Below are positions 34,036 through 43,072 of a DNA stretch of 64,000 nt, piece after piece (within the stretch, counting starts at the first letter, position 1; each line of letters opens with the position of its first letter). The position numbers were made by a program, and so were the translations under genes. This stretch comes from Pseudoselenomonas ruminantium (GTDB lineage: Bacteria > Bacillota > Negativicutes > Selenomonadales > Selenomonadaceae): NCBI GenBank assembly GCA_015058655.1, contig SVBX01000003.1, positions 62,001-126,000 on the forward strand, written 5' to 3'. The notes below the pieces were generated by a model. It had not been told where the DNA came from. It made no database searches and saw only the letters and a list, made by a program, of their open reading frames with translations.

Positions 34036-35544
34036 TCACTTCTGTATCTCTTCTATCAGTTCCGTGATGGTATTGGCCAGTTTGACTTCCGTCTCCTTGT
34101 CCTTGATAATCTTGTCGCAGGCGTGCAGCACTGTGGTATGGTCGCGACCGCCGAAGAAGTTGCCGATCTGGGGCAGGCTGGTCTCAGTCAGCTCACGGCA
34201 GAGATACATGGCGATTTGGCGGGGGAAAGCGATATTGCGGCTGCGCTTCTTGGAATGTAGATCCTCTACACTCACCTTGAAGTAATTGGCCACGATGCTC
34301 TCGATGATTTCCATGGTGATTTCCTTGGAAGCTCCCTGGGGGAAGACATCTTTCAGAGCCGAGGCCACCACTTCCGTGGTGATGGGAATCTTATTGAGTG
34401 AAGCGTAAGCCACCACCCGGGTGAGGGCACCTTCCAGCTCACGGATGTTGCTGTCGATGCGGCTGGCGATGTAGACCATCACATCATTGGGCACATCGAA
34501 ATGGTCGATAATGGCCTTGTTCTTCAGGATGGCGATACGAGTTTCCAGGTCAGGTGCCTGGATGTCCGTGATGAGGCCCCACTCGAAGCGGCTTCGCAGC
34601 CTGTCTTCCAGCTTCTGCACCTCTTTGGGAGGACGGTCGGAGCTGAGGATAATCTGTTTCTGGGCATCGTGGAGGGTGTTGAAGGTGTGGAAAAATTCTT
34701 CCTGGGTACTGGTCTTGCCGCTGATGAACTGGATATCGTCCACCAGCAGCACATCTATATTCCTGTACTTCTGGCGGAAGGCTTCTGCCTGGCCCTTTTG
34801 GATGCTCTGGATGATTTCATTGGTGAACTGCTCGGATGAAACATAGAGCACTCTCATATTGGGGTGGCTCTTGAGCACGCTGTTGCCGATGGCGTGCATC
34901 AGATGGGTCTTGCCCAGACCGACGCCGCCGTACATGAAGAAGGGATTGTAGACCTTGCCGGGGTTCTCTGCTACTGCCAGAGCGGCTGCATGGGCAAAGC
35001 GGTTGGAACCGCCGGTGACAAAGGTATCAAAGGTGTATTTGGGATTCAGGGAGGAAGAATCTCCAGGGGCAATGAGGTGCATATCTGCATCGGAGCCATT
35101 GGAAATTCTCATGTCTGGAGAGGGGGCTGGCATCTCGGCAGGTGCAGGGGAGCTTGTATTAGGAAGTTTCACCCGCACTGGCTCGGCATAGCCCAGGGTC
35201 TGCTGCTCGGGAGTATCCTTGGGACGCAAAGTTTCCCGCTGCTCACGGAATTTCGGCAGCTCTTCCTGGGCTTGCCGCAGCCATTCTTCCTTGGGGATGG
35301 TTTCAATCTTTACCTGACGGGCGGAACCAAGGACATCTTTTACCACATCCTCAAGCATCAAACGATACCTGTCATTCACCCATTCCCGGGTGAAGTCCGT
35401 CCTGGCTCCGATGACTATGGTAGTTTCGTCTAAGGAGAGGATTGTCAAGGGGGAGAGCCACTGCTTGCAGATGGTGGGGGAGAAATAGTCCGTGGCCTTG
35501 GCAAGGATCTGCTCCCAGAGGGCCTTGAGTTCCGTCTTGTCCAT
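34036..35544 (-). CDS. dnaA: Chromosomal replication initiator DnaA
   Basis: A 502-residue AAA+ initiator. Domain I starts [23 protein letters not shown]; a Pro- and Ser-rich domain II linker spans about 110-165; domain III has Walker [11 protein letters not shown] (about 205), Walker [10 protein letters not shown] and sensor SSDRPPKE; domain IV ends with the DNA-binding signature [18 protein letters not shown] 35544 follows GAAAGGAT; the much longer frame upstream runs through the DnaA boxes and is not used. The promoter is about 150 bases upstream among DnaA boxes, giving the usual autoregulation. Confidence -1.
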   Translation of the reverse strand: MDKTELKALWEQILAKATDYFSPTICKQWLSPLTILSLDETTIVIGARTDFTREWVNDRYRLMLEDVVKDVLGSARQVKIETIPKEEWLRQAQEELPKFREQRETLRPKDTPEQQTLGYAEPVRVKLPNTSSPAPAEMPAPSPDMRISNGSDADMHLIAPGDSSSLNPKYTFDTFVTGGSNRFAHAAALAVAENPGKVYNPFFMYGGVGLGKTHLMHAIGNSVLKSHPNMRVLYVSSEQFTNEIIQSIQKGQAEAFRQKYRNIDVLLVDDIQFISGKTSTQEEFFHTFNTLHDAQKQIILSSDRPPKEVQKLEDRLRSRFEWGLITDIQAPDLETRIAILKNKAIIDHFDVPNDVMVYIASRIDSNIRELEGALTRVVAYASLNKIPITTEVVASALKDVFPQGASKEITMEIIESIVANYFKVSVEDLHSKKRSRNIAFPRQIAMYLCRELTETSLPQIGNFFGGRDHTTVLHACDKIIKDKETEVKLANTITELIEEIQK

Positions 35545-35587
35545 TCTTATAGTTATCCTTTCGTAAAGAAAAAAGTTATGCACATGC

Positions 35588-35790
35588 TTATCCACAGCTG
35601 TGGATAACTTTCTGCACAGGCCCAAAAGCCCAGCAGCCACAAAGCCCCGCAAGTTTTCACATGCGGGACTGAGATTCAAAATATCAACAGTTATTTTATC
35701 AGAAACCAGGAAAGTTATCAACAGGTAATCCACCAAACTCTGTGGATAATTCACAAGATAACGATGGTTATACACAGAGTTTTGCACATG
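35588..35790. promoter_or_regulatory. Origin-type DnaA boxes upstream of dnaA
   Basis: TTATCCACA at 35588 (plus) and inverted at 35599 and 35741, near-matches TTATCAACA (35715) and TTATACACA (35767). An AT-rich stretch ATTTTATC and AAAATATC lies at 35680-35700. Transcription diverges here, so this is the best candidate for the main oriC. Confidence -1.
35693..35721 (-). promoter_or_regulatory. Promoter of dnaA
   Basis: Minus strand: TTGATA (35721-35716), 17 bases, TAAAAT (35698-35693). The -35 overlaps a TTATCAACA near-box, so DnaA binding would cover it. Confidence -1.
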
Positions 35791-35806
35791 TCCACAGTTT
35801 TCTTCC

Positions 35807-35968
35807 TTAGGAACTGGCAAGAAATAAATTGAGCATAATGCGAAGGATTAGTTTGGCTAGACAAGGCGGAGGAAGGAGGCATAGCGGTGCTATGTCGACT
35901 GACGACAACGCAGTATAGACGAACTAAGACAAGCAGAATGCTCAATTTATTTCTGAACAGTTCCTTAG
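35807..35968. mobile_element. MITE-like element related to the 166-bp family, next to oriC
   Basis: About 160 bases with long imperfect terminal inverted repeats (AGGAACTG..AGAAATAAATTGAGCAT at the left, its complement at the right). The centre GGCATAGCGGTGCTATGTCG is nearly identical to that of the 166-bp element, but the ends differ. No coding capacity. Confidence -1.
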
Positions 35969-35974
35969 TAAAAA

Positions 35975-36070
35975 GACGATGCCAGTACGGAGCAGGTGCT
36001 CGACCTCATGTATCTGGAAGCAGATATGCTGCCCCAGGGGGAGAAGCTCATCGTGCTGGCAGTGCGCTAG
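35975..36070 (+). pseudogene. C-terminal fragment of an unknown gene beside the MITE-like element
   Basis: A frame of about 31 codons directly after the element reads DDASTEQVLDLMYLEADMLP and ends LIVLAVR-stop (TAG). It looks like genuine coding sequence (helical, normal codon use) but has no start, so it is probably the tail of a gene cut by the element. I do not recognise the family. Confidence -1.
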
Positions 36071-36106
36071 TATATTTTCTCTTCAGTGATTTTTCTCCGG
36101 GGATGC

Positions 36107-36136
36107 TTGACACATGGGCGCAATTTATCATATAAT
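36107..36136 (+). promoter_or_regulatory. Promoter of the rpmH operon
   Basis: Consensus TTGACA (36107-36112), 18 bases, TATAAT (36131-36136), about 120 bases ahead of rpmH. Confidence -1.
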
Positions 36137-36253
36137 GTCCCTTGAAGTGTGAAAAATAGCGAGTTCGTGTCCTTTGGGGCATGTGAGAAAAGCGTATTAC
36201 GTCACTATTCATAGTATAGATGCACGTAAATCCCGTGAAGGAGGTGTTTTGCA

Positions 36254-36388
36254 TTGAAGATGACATTCCAGCCGAACAACCATTGGCGCAAGAAGACTCA
36301 TGGCTTCCGTGAGCGCATGAAGACTAAGGGCGGCCGTCTCGTTCTGAAGAGAAGACGCCAGCGCGGCAGAAAGAAGCTTTCCGCTTAA
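36254..36388 (+). CDS. rpmH: 50S ribosomal protein L34
   Basis: A 44-residue basic ribosomal protein: start TTG, then [20 protein letters not shown] and a [12 protein letters not shown] end. It is too short for usual ORF cut-offs. The TTG at 36254 is set by AAGGAGGTG 7 bases upstream; the ATG at 36260 would drop two residues. First gene of the rpmH-rnpA-yidD-yidC-khpB operon; a terminator-like hairpin separates it from rnpA, allowing more L34 than RnpA. Confidence -1.
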   Translation: MKMTFQPNNHWRKKTHGFRERMKTKGGRLVLKRRRQRGRKKLSA

Positions 36389-36400
36389 GCAACGCAAAGT

Positions 36401-36427
36401 CGAGGCCACATCGTGGCCTCTTTTTCT
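36401..36427 (+). terminator. Hairpin between rpmH and rnpA
   Basis: GAGGCCAC ATC GTGGCCTC followed by TTTTTCT; probably a partial terminator within the operon. Confidence -1.
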
Positions 36428-36475
36428 GATTAACGGTGGATTTTCCCCATTGCTATATATAAAGGTGGCCTGAAA

Positions 36476-36829
36476 TTGAAACTGACACTTAAACGAGGGC
36501 GCATGCTCAAGCGCAGGAGTGAGTTCCAGCGGGTCTACCACAAGGGCAAAAGCTACGCAGGAAGGTACCTTATCCTCTATGTGTTCAAGAACTACCATGG
36601 GGAAAAGGATCATGTGGGCTTTGCCGCCGGCAAGAAGCTGGGCTGCGCCGTAGTGAGGAACCGCGTGAAGCGGCTGCTCAGGGAGTCATATCGCCTGGAG
36701 CAGGCGAAGGTGCCCCAGGGAGTGACCCTGCTCCTGGTAGGTCGGGCTGCTACTGTCAAGGGCAAGAGCCAGATGGTGCAGCAGGATTTCGTGCGGCTTT
36801 TGAAGAAAGCGAAGCTTTGGGAGCAGTAA
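36476..36829 (+). CDS. rnpA: Ribonuclease P protein component
   Basis: A 117-residue basic protein that binds the RNase P RNA and helps process tRNA 5' ends. The RNR motif region reads [16 protein letters not shown], and the N-terminal [20 protein letters not shown] is typical. Start codon TTG 36476 with AAAGGTGG upstream. It ends one base before yidD, so the two are translationally coupled. Confidence -1.
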   Translation: MKLTLKRGRMLKRRSEFQRVYHKGKSYAGRYLILYVFKNYHGEKDHVGFAAGKKLGCAVVRNRVKRLLRESYRLEQAKVPQGVTLLLVGRAATVKGKSQMVQQDFVRLLKKAKLWEQ

Positions 36830-36830
36830 G

Positions 36831-37040
36831 ATGAAGTGGTTTCTTCTTTTGTTGGTGAAGTCCTACAGAGGTTTCATCTCGCCCCTGCTGCCCCCTTCCT
36901 GCCGCTATGTGCCTACCTGCTCGGAGTATGCGCTGATTGCCATCGAGAAATACGGGGCAATCAAAGGCGGTTGGCTTTCCCTGAAGCGCATCCTCAGGTG
37001 CCATCCCTGGCACGAGGGCGGTTATGACCCGGTGCCTTGA
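36831..37040 (+). CDS. yidD: Membrane protein insertion efficiency factor YidD
   Basis: A 69-residue membrane-associated protein, complete: [37 protein letters not shown] and the conserved [16 protein letters not shown] end. The three Cys and the HPWHxGGxDPV motif are intact. It assists YidC-dependent insertion. ATG 36831 follows the rnpA stop at once. Confidence -1.
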   Translation: MKWFLLLLVKSYRGFISPLLPPSCRYVPTCSEYALIAIEKYGAIKGGWLSLKRILRCHPWHEGGYDPVP

Positions 37041-37050
37041 AAGAAAGACT

Positions 37051-37100
37051 TCCAGGGAGCCCACTGGGCTCCCGCGCTTGCGCGCCCCCTTGATGGGAAG
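37051..37100. repeat. GC-rich palindromic repeat family A, copy 4
   Basis: CCAGGGAGCCCACTGGGCTC, then CCGCGCTTGCGCGCCCCCTT. It lies between yidD and yidC inside the operon, where its hairpins could lower or stabilise the mRNA. Confidence -1.
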
Positions 37101-37149
37101 GCCCCAGATTATGATACTCTGCTTATCGAAAGAATGGACGTGATTTTGT

Positions 37150-37845
37150 TTGGAATTTTTCTCGAATCTCCTAAGCCCCATTGAAAGCCTCCTGCAGTTT
37201 GTGTTGGGCGGGCTTTATAATGTCAACAGCATGTTTGGCCTGGTGAGCTACGGCTACGCCATCATCCTCCTGACCATCATCGTGAAGTTCCTGCTCTACC
37301 CCCTGACGGTGAAGCAGGTGAAATCCATGAAAGCCATGCAGGAAATCGCTCCCAAGATGAAAAAAATCCAGGAGAAGTACAAGGACAATCCCCAGGTCAT
37401 GCAGCAGAAAGTGGCTGCCATGTATCAGGAGGCCGGGGTGAATCCCCTGGCCGGGTGCCTGCCCCTGCTGGTGCAGATGCCTATCCTCATGGGCATGTAC
37501 TACTCCCTCTACAATCTGGAGTACCCCTCTGCAGATGCGGCCCAGTTCCTCTGGCTGCCCTCCCTGTCCGAGGCTGACCCCTACTATATCCTGCCCATCC
37601 TGAATGTGCTGACTACCTTCTATCAGACCCGCCAGACCTCTGACATGAGCAATCCTCAGATGAAGATGATGATGCTCATCATGCCTCTCTTCATCGGTTT
37701 CATCAGCCTGACCTTCCCCTCCGGCCTGGTGCTGTACTGGGTGGTCATGAATATCTGCCAGATCCTCCAGCAGTGGTGGATCTACCGCGAGGGCGGCCCT
37801 GCCGAGCAGGCCAAGGCGGCTGTGCGTTCTAAGGAGGAAGGCTGA
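37150..37845 (+). CDS. yidC: Membrane protein insertase YidC
   Basis: A 231-residue insertase of the short YidC1 kind without the large periplasmic domain. Five membrane segments: YGYAIILLTIIVKFLLYPLT, then the cytoplasmic helical hairpin MKAMQEIAPKMKKIQEKYKDNP, then NPLAGCLPLLVQMPILMGMY, the segment after ADPYY, and MMMLIMPLFIGFISLTFPSG. No lipobox is visible at the N-terminus. Start TTG 37150 has only a weak ribosome site; translation may depend on upstream coupling. It overlaps khpB by one base. Confidence -1.
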   Translation: MEFFSNLLSPIESLLQFVLGGLYNVNSMFGLVSYGYAIILLTIIVKFLLYPLTVKQVKSMKAMQEIAPKMKKIQEKYKDNPQVMQQKVAAMYQEAGVNPLAGCLPLLVQMPILMGMYYSLYNLEYPSADAAQFLWLPSLSEADPYYILPILNVLTTFYQTRQTSDMSNPQMKMMMLIMPLFIGFISLTFPSGLVLYWVVMNICQILQQWWIYREGGPAEQAKAAVRSKEEG

Positions 37846-38618
37846 TGGGAGCGTTTGATTTCATCAAGAGTTTTTTTGGCGGCAAAAGCGAAGCGCCGAA
37901 AGTGGAAACTCCGTCTGCACCTGTGACTGCAGCTCCTGCGTCCGAGAACGCAGAGGCAAAGGCTCAGCCAGCTCCTGCTCCCCGGGCAGAGGAACAAGAA
38001 GCACCTGTCCTCACCCAGCCCATCTCCACTGGGGGCGGCTACGGCAAGCCCTTCGCAGAAGTGGTGAAAGAGGCCGAAGCCCGGGAAGATAGCGAGGTAG
38101 GCAGCCTGGGCGTGGATATACGGGAAAATCCCAGCACCTTGGTTACTCTCCAGCGGGGAGAGAAATTCCTGCAGGAAGTCTTCGAGGCCATGCACATAGA
38201 TGTGCAGATTTTCCGTCGGGAAGACGAGGAAGGCACCATCTACGAGCTGGTAGGCGAAAGGCTGGGCATCCTCATCGGCAAGCACGGACAGACCCTGGAT
38301 GCCATCCAGTACCTGGCCAACCTGGCTGCCAACAAGGACCATGCCAACGGCCATGTCCGCATCATGCTGGATATCGAGGGTTACCGTTCCCGCCGGGAAG
38401 AAACCCTCATGCGCCTGGCCGGCCACTTGGCAGAGAAAGCCTGCCGCATCGGGCAGGAGATTCACCTGGAGCCCATGAACCGCCACGAGCGCAAGATCAT
38501 CCACACGGCTCTCCAGGACAACCGCAAAGTGACCACCTACAGCGCCGGCGAAGAACCCCGCCGCTATGTGGTCATCGTGCCCCGCAGAAGGCGCCGCAAG
38601 TACGAAAGCGAATATTGA
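37845..38618 (+). CDS. khpB: KhpB/Jag RNA-binding protein (SpoIIIJ-associated)
   Basis: A 257-residue RNA-binding protein. The N-terminal Jag_N portion starts GAFDFIKSFFGGKSE, followed by an Ala/Pro/Glu-rich linker to about residue 85. The KH domain has LIGKHGQTLDAIQYLANLAAN, and the C-terminal R3H domain has EPMNRHERKIIHTAL with the R-x3-H core. It ends with a basic RRRRRK tail. Partner of KhpA in RNA binding and linked to cell-shape control in other Firmicutes. It overlaps yidC by one base, so they are coupled; a strong terminator follows. Confidence -1.
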   Translation: MGAFDFIKSFFGGKSEAPKVETPSAPVTAAPASENAEAKAQPAPAPRAEEQEAPVLTQPISTGGGYGKPFAEVVKEAEAREDSEVGSLGVDIRENPSTLVTLQRGEKFLQEVFEAMHIDVQIFRREDEEGTIYELVGERLGILIGKHGQTLDAIQYLANLAANKDHANGHVRIMLDIEGYRSRREETLMRLAGHLAEKACRIGQEIHLEPMNRHERKIIHTALQDNRKVTTYSAGEEPRRYVVIVPRRRRRKYESEY

Positions 38619-38626
38619 ATTTAAGC

Positions 38627-38669
38627 AAAAGAGTCTGTTGCACATTCATTACATGCAACAGACTCTTTT
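38627..38669 (+). terminator. Terminator after khpB
   Basis: AAAAGAGTCTGTTGCA and TGCAACAGACTCTTTT form a perfect stem with A and T runs on either side; usable in both directions. Confidence -1.
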
Positions 38670-38717
38670 GTTTGTCCTGATTTTCCTGGCAGTTTCCACT
38701 CCATCGGTGACAAACTT

Positions 38718-40298
38718 TCAAACATTCACCAGCCACTCGGCCAGGCTCCTCTGGCTGGAGTCGAAGCTCACCCCAATCTTGAACACCTGCCGGGTGCCTG
38801 AGGCAAAGGGGGCGGCGTAGCCTTTGTCCTCAATCTGCTGCAGGGCTTCCCGGGCGGGCTTGTCCACCTTGAACTCGAAGATGTAGACGAAGTCATCCGT
38901 TTCCACTATGCAGTCGGCCCTGCCGCGGCTGCTGTGCACCTCGCACTGCACGAACTGGCCCAGCAGGGTGAAGACCAGGTATAGCACCGACTGGAAATAA
39001 TGCTCGAAGGGGGCATCATTCGTGGTATAGGGGATGCTGGCAAAGAGGGCGGTGAGGATATCTTCCATGCCCTCGGTGTCACCGGCCAGGATACGGCGGC
39101 GCAGGGCGAAGATGTCCTTGCCGTTGCCGGAGCCGGCTTCGGGGGCGTACTCGGGCAGCAGGCTTTCCAAAAAGCCGTACTTGACTTCCTCGTTGGGGAA
39201 ACCCAGGGTGTAGAGCCTTGCCCTTGGGTCATAGCCCACGATGGTGAGGTAGCCCGTCTGGTACAGGAGCGGCAGGGGATTGGGATTGTCTGCTCTGTAG
39301 TCAGAAAGTATCCTGTCGTTGGTTTCCAGGGTCTTTTTGGTGAACTGCCGCACATCGAAGTGCATGGCTTTCAGCCGCCGTACCAGGAAGGTGGGGGTAC
39401 CGGTGGCAAACCAGTAGGCCCCCAGTTCCTTTTCATCGAAAGCTTTCAGCAGGCTGAAGGGATTGTAAATACCCTTTCCTTGTGGGTGGAAATGATAACC
39501 GTCATACATCTTCCTGAGTTCTGCCAGACAATTATCATGGGAAAGACCATGCCTTTGAGCCATGTTTTCGATTTCCGGTGCAAAGTTTTCCTCAACCTCA
39601 GCTTCCGTGAGGCCGCAGATCCCGGCGTACTTTTGATGCAGGGAGATATCATTGAGCTGGTTCAGATCGCTGAAGATGCTGACCTTGCTGAATTTGGTGA
39701 CGCCGGTGATGAAGACGAACTGCAGGTATTTGTCATAGCTTTTCAAGGTGCCGAAGAAGCCTTTGAAGACTGCCTTGTTGTGTTCCTCCAGCTCGTTATT
39801 TTCCAACACATCCAAGGGGGACTTGTCGTATTCGTCCACCAGCACCACGCAGCGGCGGCCGGTCTTTTCGGCGGCTGCTTTCAGTAGATATTGAAATCTT
39901 CCTTCCAAAGAGGTTCCTTTACTGTGGCCGTAGGTGGCTTCCCATTCGCACAGGTGCTTGTCCAGTACAACTTCTAGTGCGGTGTCTTGCTGATAGTTTT
40001 TCCCGTTGAAATCAAAGTAAAATACAGGATAAGGCTGCCATGCTTCCGCATTGTCCTTCTCCAGCTCCGTGACAGCCAGCCCCTCAAAGAGCTCCTGCCT
40101 GCCCTCCCAGTAGGCTGCGAGGGTGGAGAGGAACAGGCTCTTGCCAAAGCGCCTGGGGCGGCTGAGGAAGTATTGCCCTGCATCGTGAGCCAGCTGATAG
40201 ACATAACGGGTCTTATCTACATAGAGATAGCCCCCTTGGCGCAGTTTCTCAAAACTCTGCACGCCGATAGGCAGCCGCCTGGTATTCTCCGCCATCAT
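38718..40298 (-). CDS. AAA-ATPase-like / PD-(D/E)XK nuclease-superfamily protein, paralogue 1
   Basis: A 526-residue protein of the AAA-ATPase_like (PF09820) plus PDDEXK_9 (PF08011) family. The opening RRLPIGVQSFEKLRQGGYLYVDKTRYVYQL is the family hallmark, with a Walker-like SRPRRFGKSLFLSTL and a Walker B CVVLVDEYDKSPL. The C-terminal nuclease-fold core reads QCEVHSSRGRADCIVETDDFVYIFEFKVDK, with Asp and ExK in place. Role unknown; such genes are multicopy in gut and oral anaerobes. ATG 40298 follows AAAGGAG. It is convergent with khpB. A second copy lies at 56.0 kb. Confidence -1.
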   Translation of the reverse strand: MMAENTRRLPIGVQSFEKLRQGGYLYVDKTRYVYQLAHDAGQYFLSRPRRFGKSLFLSTLAAYWEGRQELFEGLAVTELEKDNAEAWQPYPVFYFDFNGKNYQQDTALEVVLDKHLCEWEATYGHSKGTSLEGRFQYLLKAAAEKTGRRCVVLVDEYDKSPLDVLENNELEEHNKAVFKGFFGTLKSYDKYLQFVFITGVTKFSKVSIFSDLNQLNDISLHQKYAGICGLTEAEVEENFAPEIENMAQRHGLSHDNCLAELRKMYDGYHFHPQGKGIYNPFSLLKAFDEKELGAYWFATGTPTFLVRRLKAMHFDVRQFTKKTLETNDRILSDYRADNPNPLPLLYQTGYLTIVGYDPRARLYTLGFPNEEVKYGFLESLLPEYAPEAGSGNGKDIFALRRRILAGDTEGMEDILTALFASIPYTTNDAPFEHYFQSVLYLVFTLLGQFVQCEVHSSRGRADCIVETDDFVYIFEFKVDKPAREALQQIEDKGYAAPFASGTRQVFKIGVSFDSSQRSLAEWLVNV

Positions 40299-40478
40299 CT
40301 TCACTCCTTTCATGTGGGAAAATTCTCTCTTTGCTCCCATTCTAGCAGAAACCTGCCGTATGTCAAACACTCCCAAATGTCCTGCCTGGAATCAACACCA
40401 CCTGATGAAGACGGATAACTTCTATTACATAAACGGCACTCCCTGATCCGGGCAAGACGCTTTGACGGGATTGCCAAA

Positions 40479-40520
40479 TTTCCCCATAGACAGGGTGAAC
40501 TTGTCTGCGGGGATTTTTTT
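40479..40520. terminator. Terminator-like hairpin upstream of the NSS gene
   Basis: TTCCCCATAGACA and TGTCTGCGGGGA form a stem followed by eight T in plus orientation. It may be an attenuator, as no gene ends just before it on this strand. Confidence -1.
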
Positions 40521-40659
40521 TCTGGCGCGGGGAGAAAATTCCACAGGGCGTGGCACGGCGATGTGCTGGCCGCTTTTCCAGCACCTCCCTGAATGTACAA
40601 AGTTACACGGTTGTGCTATACTATTGCCTGTATTATTTCATGTGAGGGGAGTTTTTTGC

Positions 40660-42027
40660 TTGGATAGAGGATTTTCTACCCGGCTGGGATTCATTCTCGT
40701 CTCGGCGGGATGCGCCATAGGCTTGGGCAATGTGTGGAGGTTTCCCTTCATTACAGGGATGTATGGAGGGGCCTCCTTTGTGTTGATTTATCTGGTGTTC
40801 CTGGCCCTCTTGGGGCTGCCTATCATGGTGGCGGAGTTCGCCGTGGGCAGGGCCAGCCTCCACTCGGCGGCCTTGTCCTTCGATGCGCTGGAGCCCAAGG
40901 GGACGAAGTGGCATCTCTACAAGTACGCCGCCATTGCGGGCAATCTGCTGCTGATGATGTTCTATACCACGGTGGCGGGGTGGATGTTCTACTATGTTTA
41001 CAAGATGGCCTCCGGGGATTTAGCTGGCTTGGATGCAGACGGCGTGGGGGCTGCCTTCGGAGGGCTGCTCGCTGACCCTGTGACCATGACTGCCTGGATG
41101 GCTTTGGTGGTCATCCTGGGTGGCGGTGTGTGCTATCTGGGGGTGAAAGCAGGGGTAGAGCGCATCACCAAGATGATGATGATGTTCCTGCTGGCGCTGA
41201 TGGTGGTGCTGGCGGTGAATTCCATGCTGCTGCCCGGGGGCGGGGAAGGACTTCGCTATTATCTTTACCCCGATTTCAACAGGCTCATGGAGCATGGGCT
41301 GTCCGAGGTGATTTTCGCCGCCATGGGTCAGGCCTTCTTCACCCTGTCTATCGGCATCGGCGCTCTGGCTATCTTCGGCAGCTATATCGGCAAGAGCAAG
41401 CGGCTGACGGGGGAGGCGGCCTGGGTCATTGGCCTTGATACGGCTGTGGCCCTCATGGCGGGCCTCATCATCTTCCCGGCTTGCGCCGCTTATGGGGTGA
41501 GCTCGGCAGCTGGGCCGAACCTCCTGTTCATCACTTTGCCCCAGGTGTTCAACCATATGCCCTTGGGGCAGCTGTGGGGGGCGCTGTTCTTCCTGTTCAT
41601 GAGCTTTGCGGCGCTGTCTACGGTCATAGCCGTGTTTGAGAATCTCATCTGCTGCTTCCTGGAGCTTTTGCGGAAGGACAGGAAGACCATCATACGCTGG
41701 GGCATGCTGGTGATTTTCCTCCTGTCCCTGCCCTGCGCTTTGGGTTTCAATGTGCTGTCCGGTTTCCAGCCCTTGGGGCCGGGGACTTGCGTGCTTGACC
41801 TGGAGGATTTCCTCGTCAGCAACAATGTGCTGCCCTTGGGGTCGCTGGTGTATCTGCTGTTCTGCGTCAGCAGGTACGGCTGGGGCTGGGATAATTTCCT
41901 CAAGGAGGCGGATACGGGGCACGGGATGAAGTTCCCGGCGTGGACCAGGGCTTATCTGAATTATGTGCTGCCGGCACTTGTCTTGCTGATTTTTGTTAAC
42001 GGATATTACGCCATGTTCTTTAAATAA
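40660..42027 (+). CDS. Sodium-dependent transporter, NSS (SNF) family
   Basis: A 455-residue LeuT-fold symporter for amino acids or related amines driven by sodium. The first membrane helix carries GCAIGLGNVWRFPFI, the signature around the substrate and sodium sites. About eleven to twelve helices can be drawn, in line with bacterial members such as LeuT and MhsT. Start TTG 40660 has GAGGGGAG at 8 bases; the frame is open further upstream but without a ribosome site. Substrate cannot be told from sequence. It stands alone. Confidence -1.
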   Translation: MDRGFSTRLGFILVSAGCAIGLGNVWRFPFITGMYGGASFVLIYLVFLALLGLPIMVAEFAVGRASLHSAALSFDALEPKGTKWHLYKYAAIAGNLLLMMFYTTVAGWMFYYVYKMASGDLAGLDADGVGAAFGGLLADPVTMTAWMALVVILGGGVCYLGVKAGVERITKMMMMFLLALMVVLAVNSMLLPGGGEGLRYYLYPDFNRLMEHGLSEVIFAAMGQAFFTLSIGIGALAIFGSYIGKSKRLTGEAAWVIGLDTAVALMAGLIIFPACAAYGVSSAAGPNLLFITLPQVFNHMPLGQLWGALFFLFMSFAALSTVIAVFENLICCFLELLRKDRKTIIRWGMLVIFLLSLPCALGFNVLSGFQPLGPGTCVLDLEDFLVSNNVLPLGSLVYLLFCVSRYGWGWDNFLKEADTGHGMKFPAWTRAYLNYVLPALVLLIFVNGYYAMFFK

Positions 42028-42033
42028 GTTAAG

Positions 42034-42178
42034 TTTCGGCTGTTCATTTCTTTGACGCAAAGAAACGAACCAAAGGTAAACATGCCGGTGGCATGTTTAC
42101 GCGGACTGAAATCACATCCTATGATTTCCGCGTCCGCGGGGCCCATCCTTGGGCCCTGGGGTTCGGGAGTTCGTGAAT
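42034..42178. repeat. Intergenic repeat family C, copy 3
   Basis: TTTCGGCTGTTCATTT, CTTTGACGCAAAG, AACGAACCAAAGG, CATGCCGGTGGCATG hairpin (only in this copy), GCGGACTGAAATCACATC, CGCGTCCGCGGGGCCC and CTTGGGCCCTGGGGTTCG. Confidence -1.
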
Positions 42179-42210
42179 TTGAATAAGGAACATAGATAAC
42201 AGACCTTGCC

Positions 42211-42295
42211 TGCCCCGTTTACGGGGGCGCGTAAGCGCGGGAGCCCGGTGGGCTCCCTGGTGTGGGGACCACCGAAGGTGGTGGAAGGGGGGAAC
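42211..42295. repeat. GC-rich palindromic repeat family A, copy 5
   Basis: CCCCGTTTACGGGGG, GCGCGTAAGCGC, GGGAGCCCGGTGGGCTCCC and CCACCGAAGGTGG hairpins. It ends GGTGGAAGGGGGGAA, which is the only Shine-Dalgarno for the RpiR-type gene at 42300. Confidence -1.
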
Positions 42296-42299
42296 ACCG

Positions 42300-43070
42300 A
42301 TGCGTTTGGAAGAAATCATCAACCAACATCGTGAAGCGCTGAATGATACCGATATGCTTATCTACAAGTACATAGTCCAGCATAGGGCTGATGTCCGTCA
42401 TATCTCCATCCACGAGTTGGCGAAGAACTGCGCGGTTTCTTCTACCACCATTGTCCGCTTTGCCCAGAAATTGGGCTTTGACGGCTTTGGGGATCTGAAG
42501 GCGGTGCTGAAGATGGAGGAGGGGGAGCGTTCCTACTACAGCGCTGATGTGCTGGAGGATTTGCGCTCCTTTTATGCACAGACTACGGAGCGGGTGCTGA
42601 AGCGGAATTTTGACAGCGCCAGCCGGCTGGTGCATGAGGCCAATAGGGTTTTCATCTTCGCTTCCGGCTATGTCCAGAGCAATGTGGCCCAGGAGTTGAA
42701 GCGGCTGTTCTTCTATGACAATGTGCTGATCTATGAGATCAGCGGCCATGAGGAATTCACTTCCATTTCCAAGGGACTGACGCCAGATGACCTCTTCATC
42801 TTCGTGTCACTGTCGGGAGAGACTCCCACGGTGGTGGACTTCGCCCGGCAGCTCCGGCTGCTGGATGTGCCCTTCATCTCCATCACCAAGCTCCACGACA
42901 ACACCCTGGCCAGCCTCTCCACCGTGAACCTCTATGTCTCCCCCGCCAGGTTCCAGCTTTACGATGCAGACGATGAAAGGACAGCCTTCCAGTCCATGCT
43001 GCCTTATTTCATGCTGGTGGAGGTGTGGTATGTGAAGTATAGGATGTATTTGCAGGGGAAGGAGGCATAA
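42300..43070 (+). CDS. RpiR/MurR-family transcriptional regulator with SIS domain
   Basis: A 256-residue regulator. The N-terminal HTH_6 domain contains HISIHELAKNCAVSSTTIVRFAQKLGFDGFGDLKAVLK, and the SIS sugar-phosphate domain starts near residue 105 (RVFIFASGYVQSNVAQELKR, then FVSLSGETPTVVDFARQLR). Such regulators sense phosphosugars and control sugar uptake genes; the PTS and GH13 genes 0.8-3 kb downstream are the likely targets, with the antitoxin/Doc module in between. ATG 42300 is spaced 7 bases from GGGGGG contributed by the palindromic repeat. Confidence -1.
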   Translation: MRLEEIINQHREALNDTDMLIYKYIVQHRADVRHISIHELAKNCAVSSTTIVRFAQKLGFDGFGDLKAVLKMEEGERSYYSADVLEDLRSFYAQTTERVLKRNFDSASRLVHEANRVFIFASGYVQSNVAQELKRLFFYDNVLIYEISGHEEFTSISKGLTPDDLFIFVSLSGETPTVVDFARQLRLLDVPFISITKLHDNTLASLSTVNLYVSPARFQLYDADDERTAFQSMLPYFMLVEVWYVKYRMYLQGKEA

Positions 43071-43072
43071 CC

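Noticed and set aside
35544-35820. A 92-residue N-terminal extension of DnaA
   Set aside because: It would translate the DnaA boxes and the promoter. The family start MDKTEL has a proper Shine-Dalgarno.
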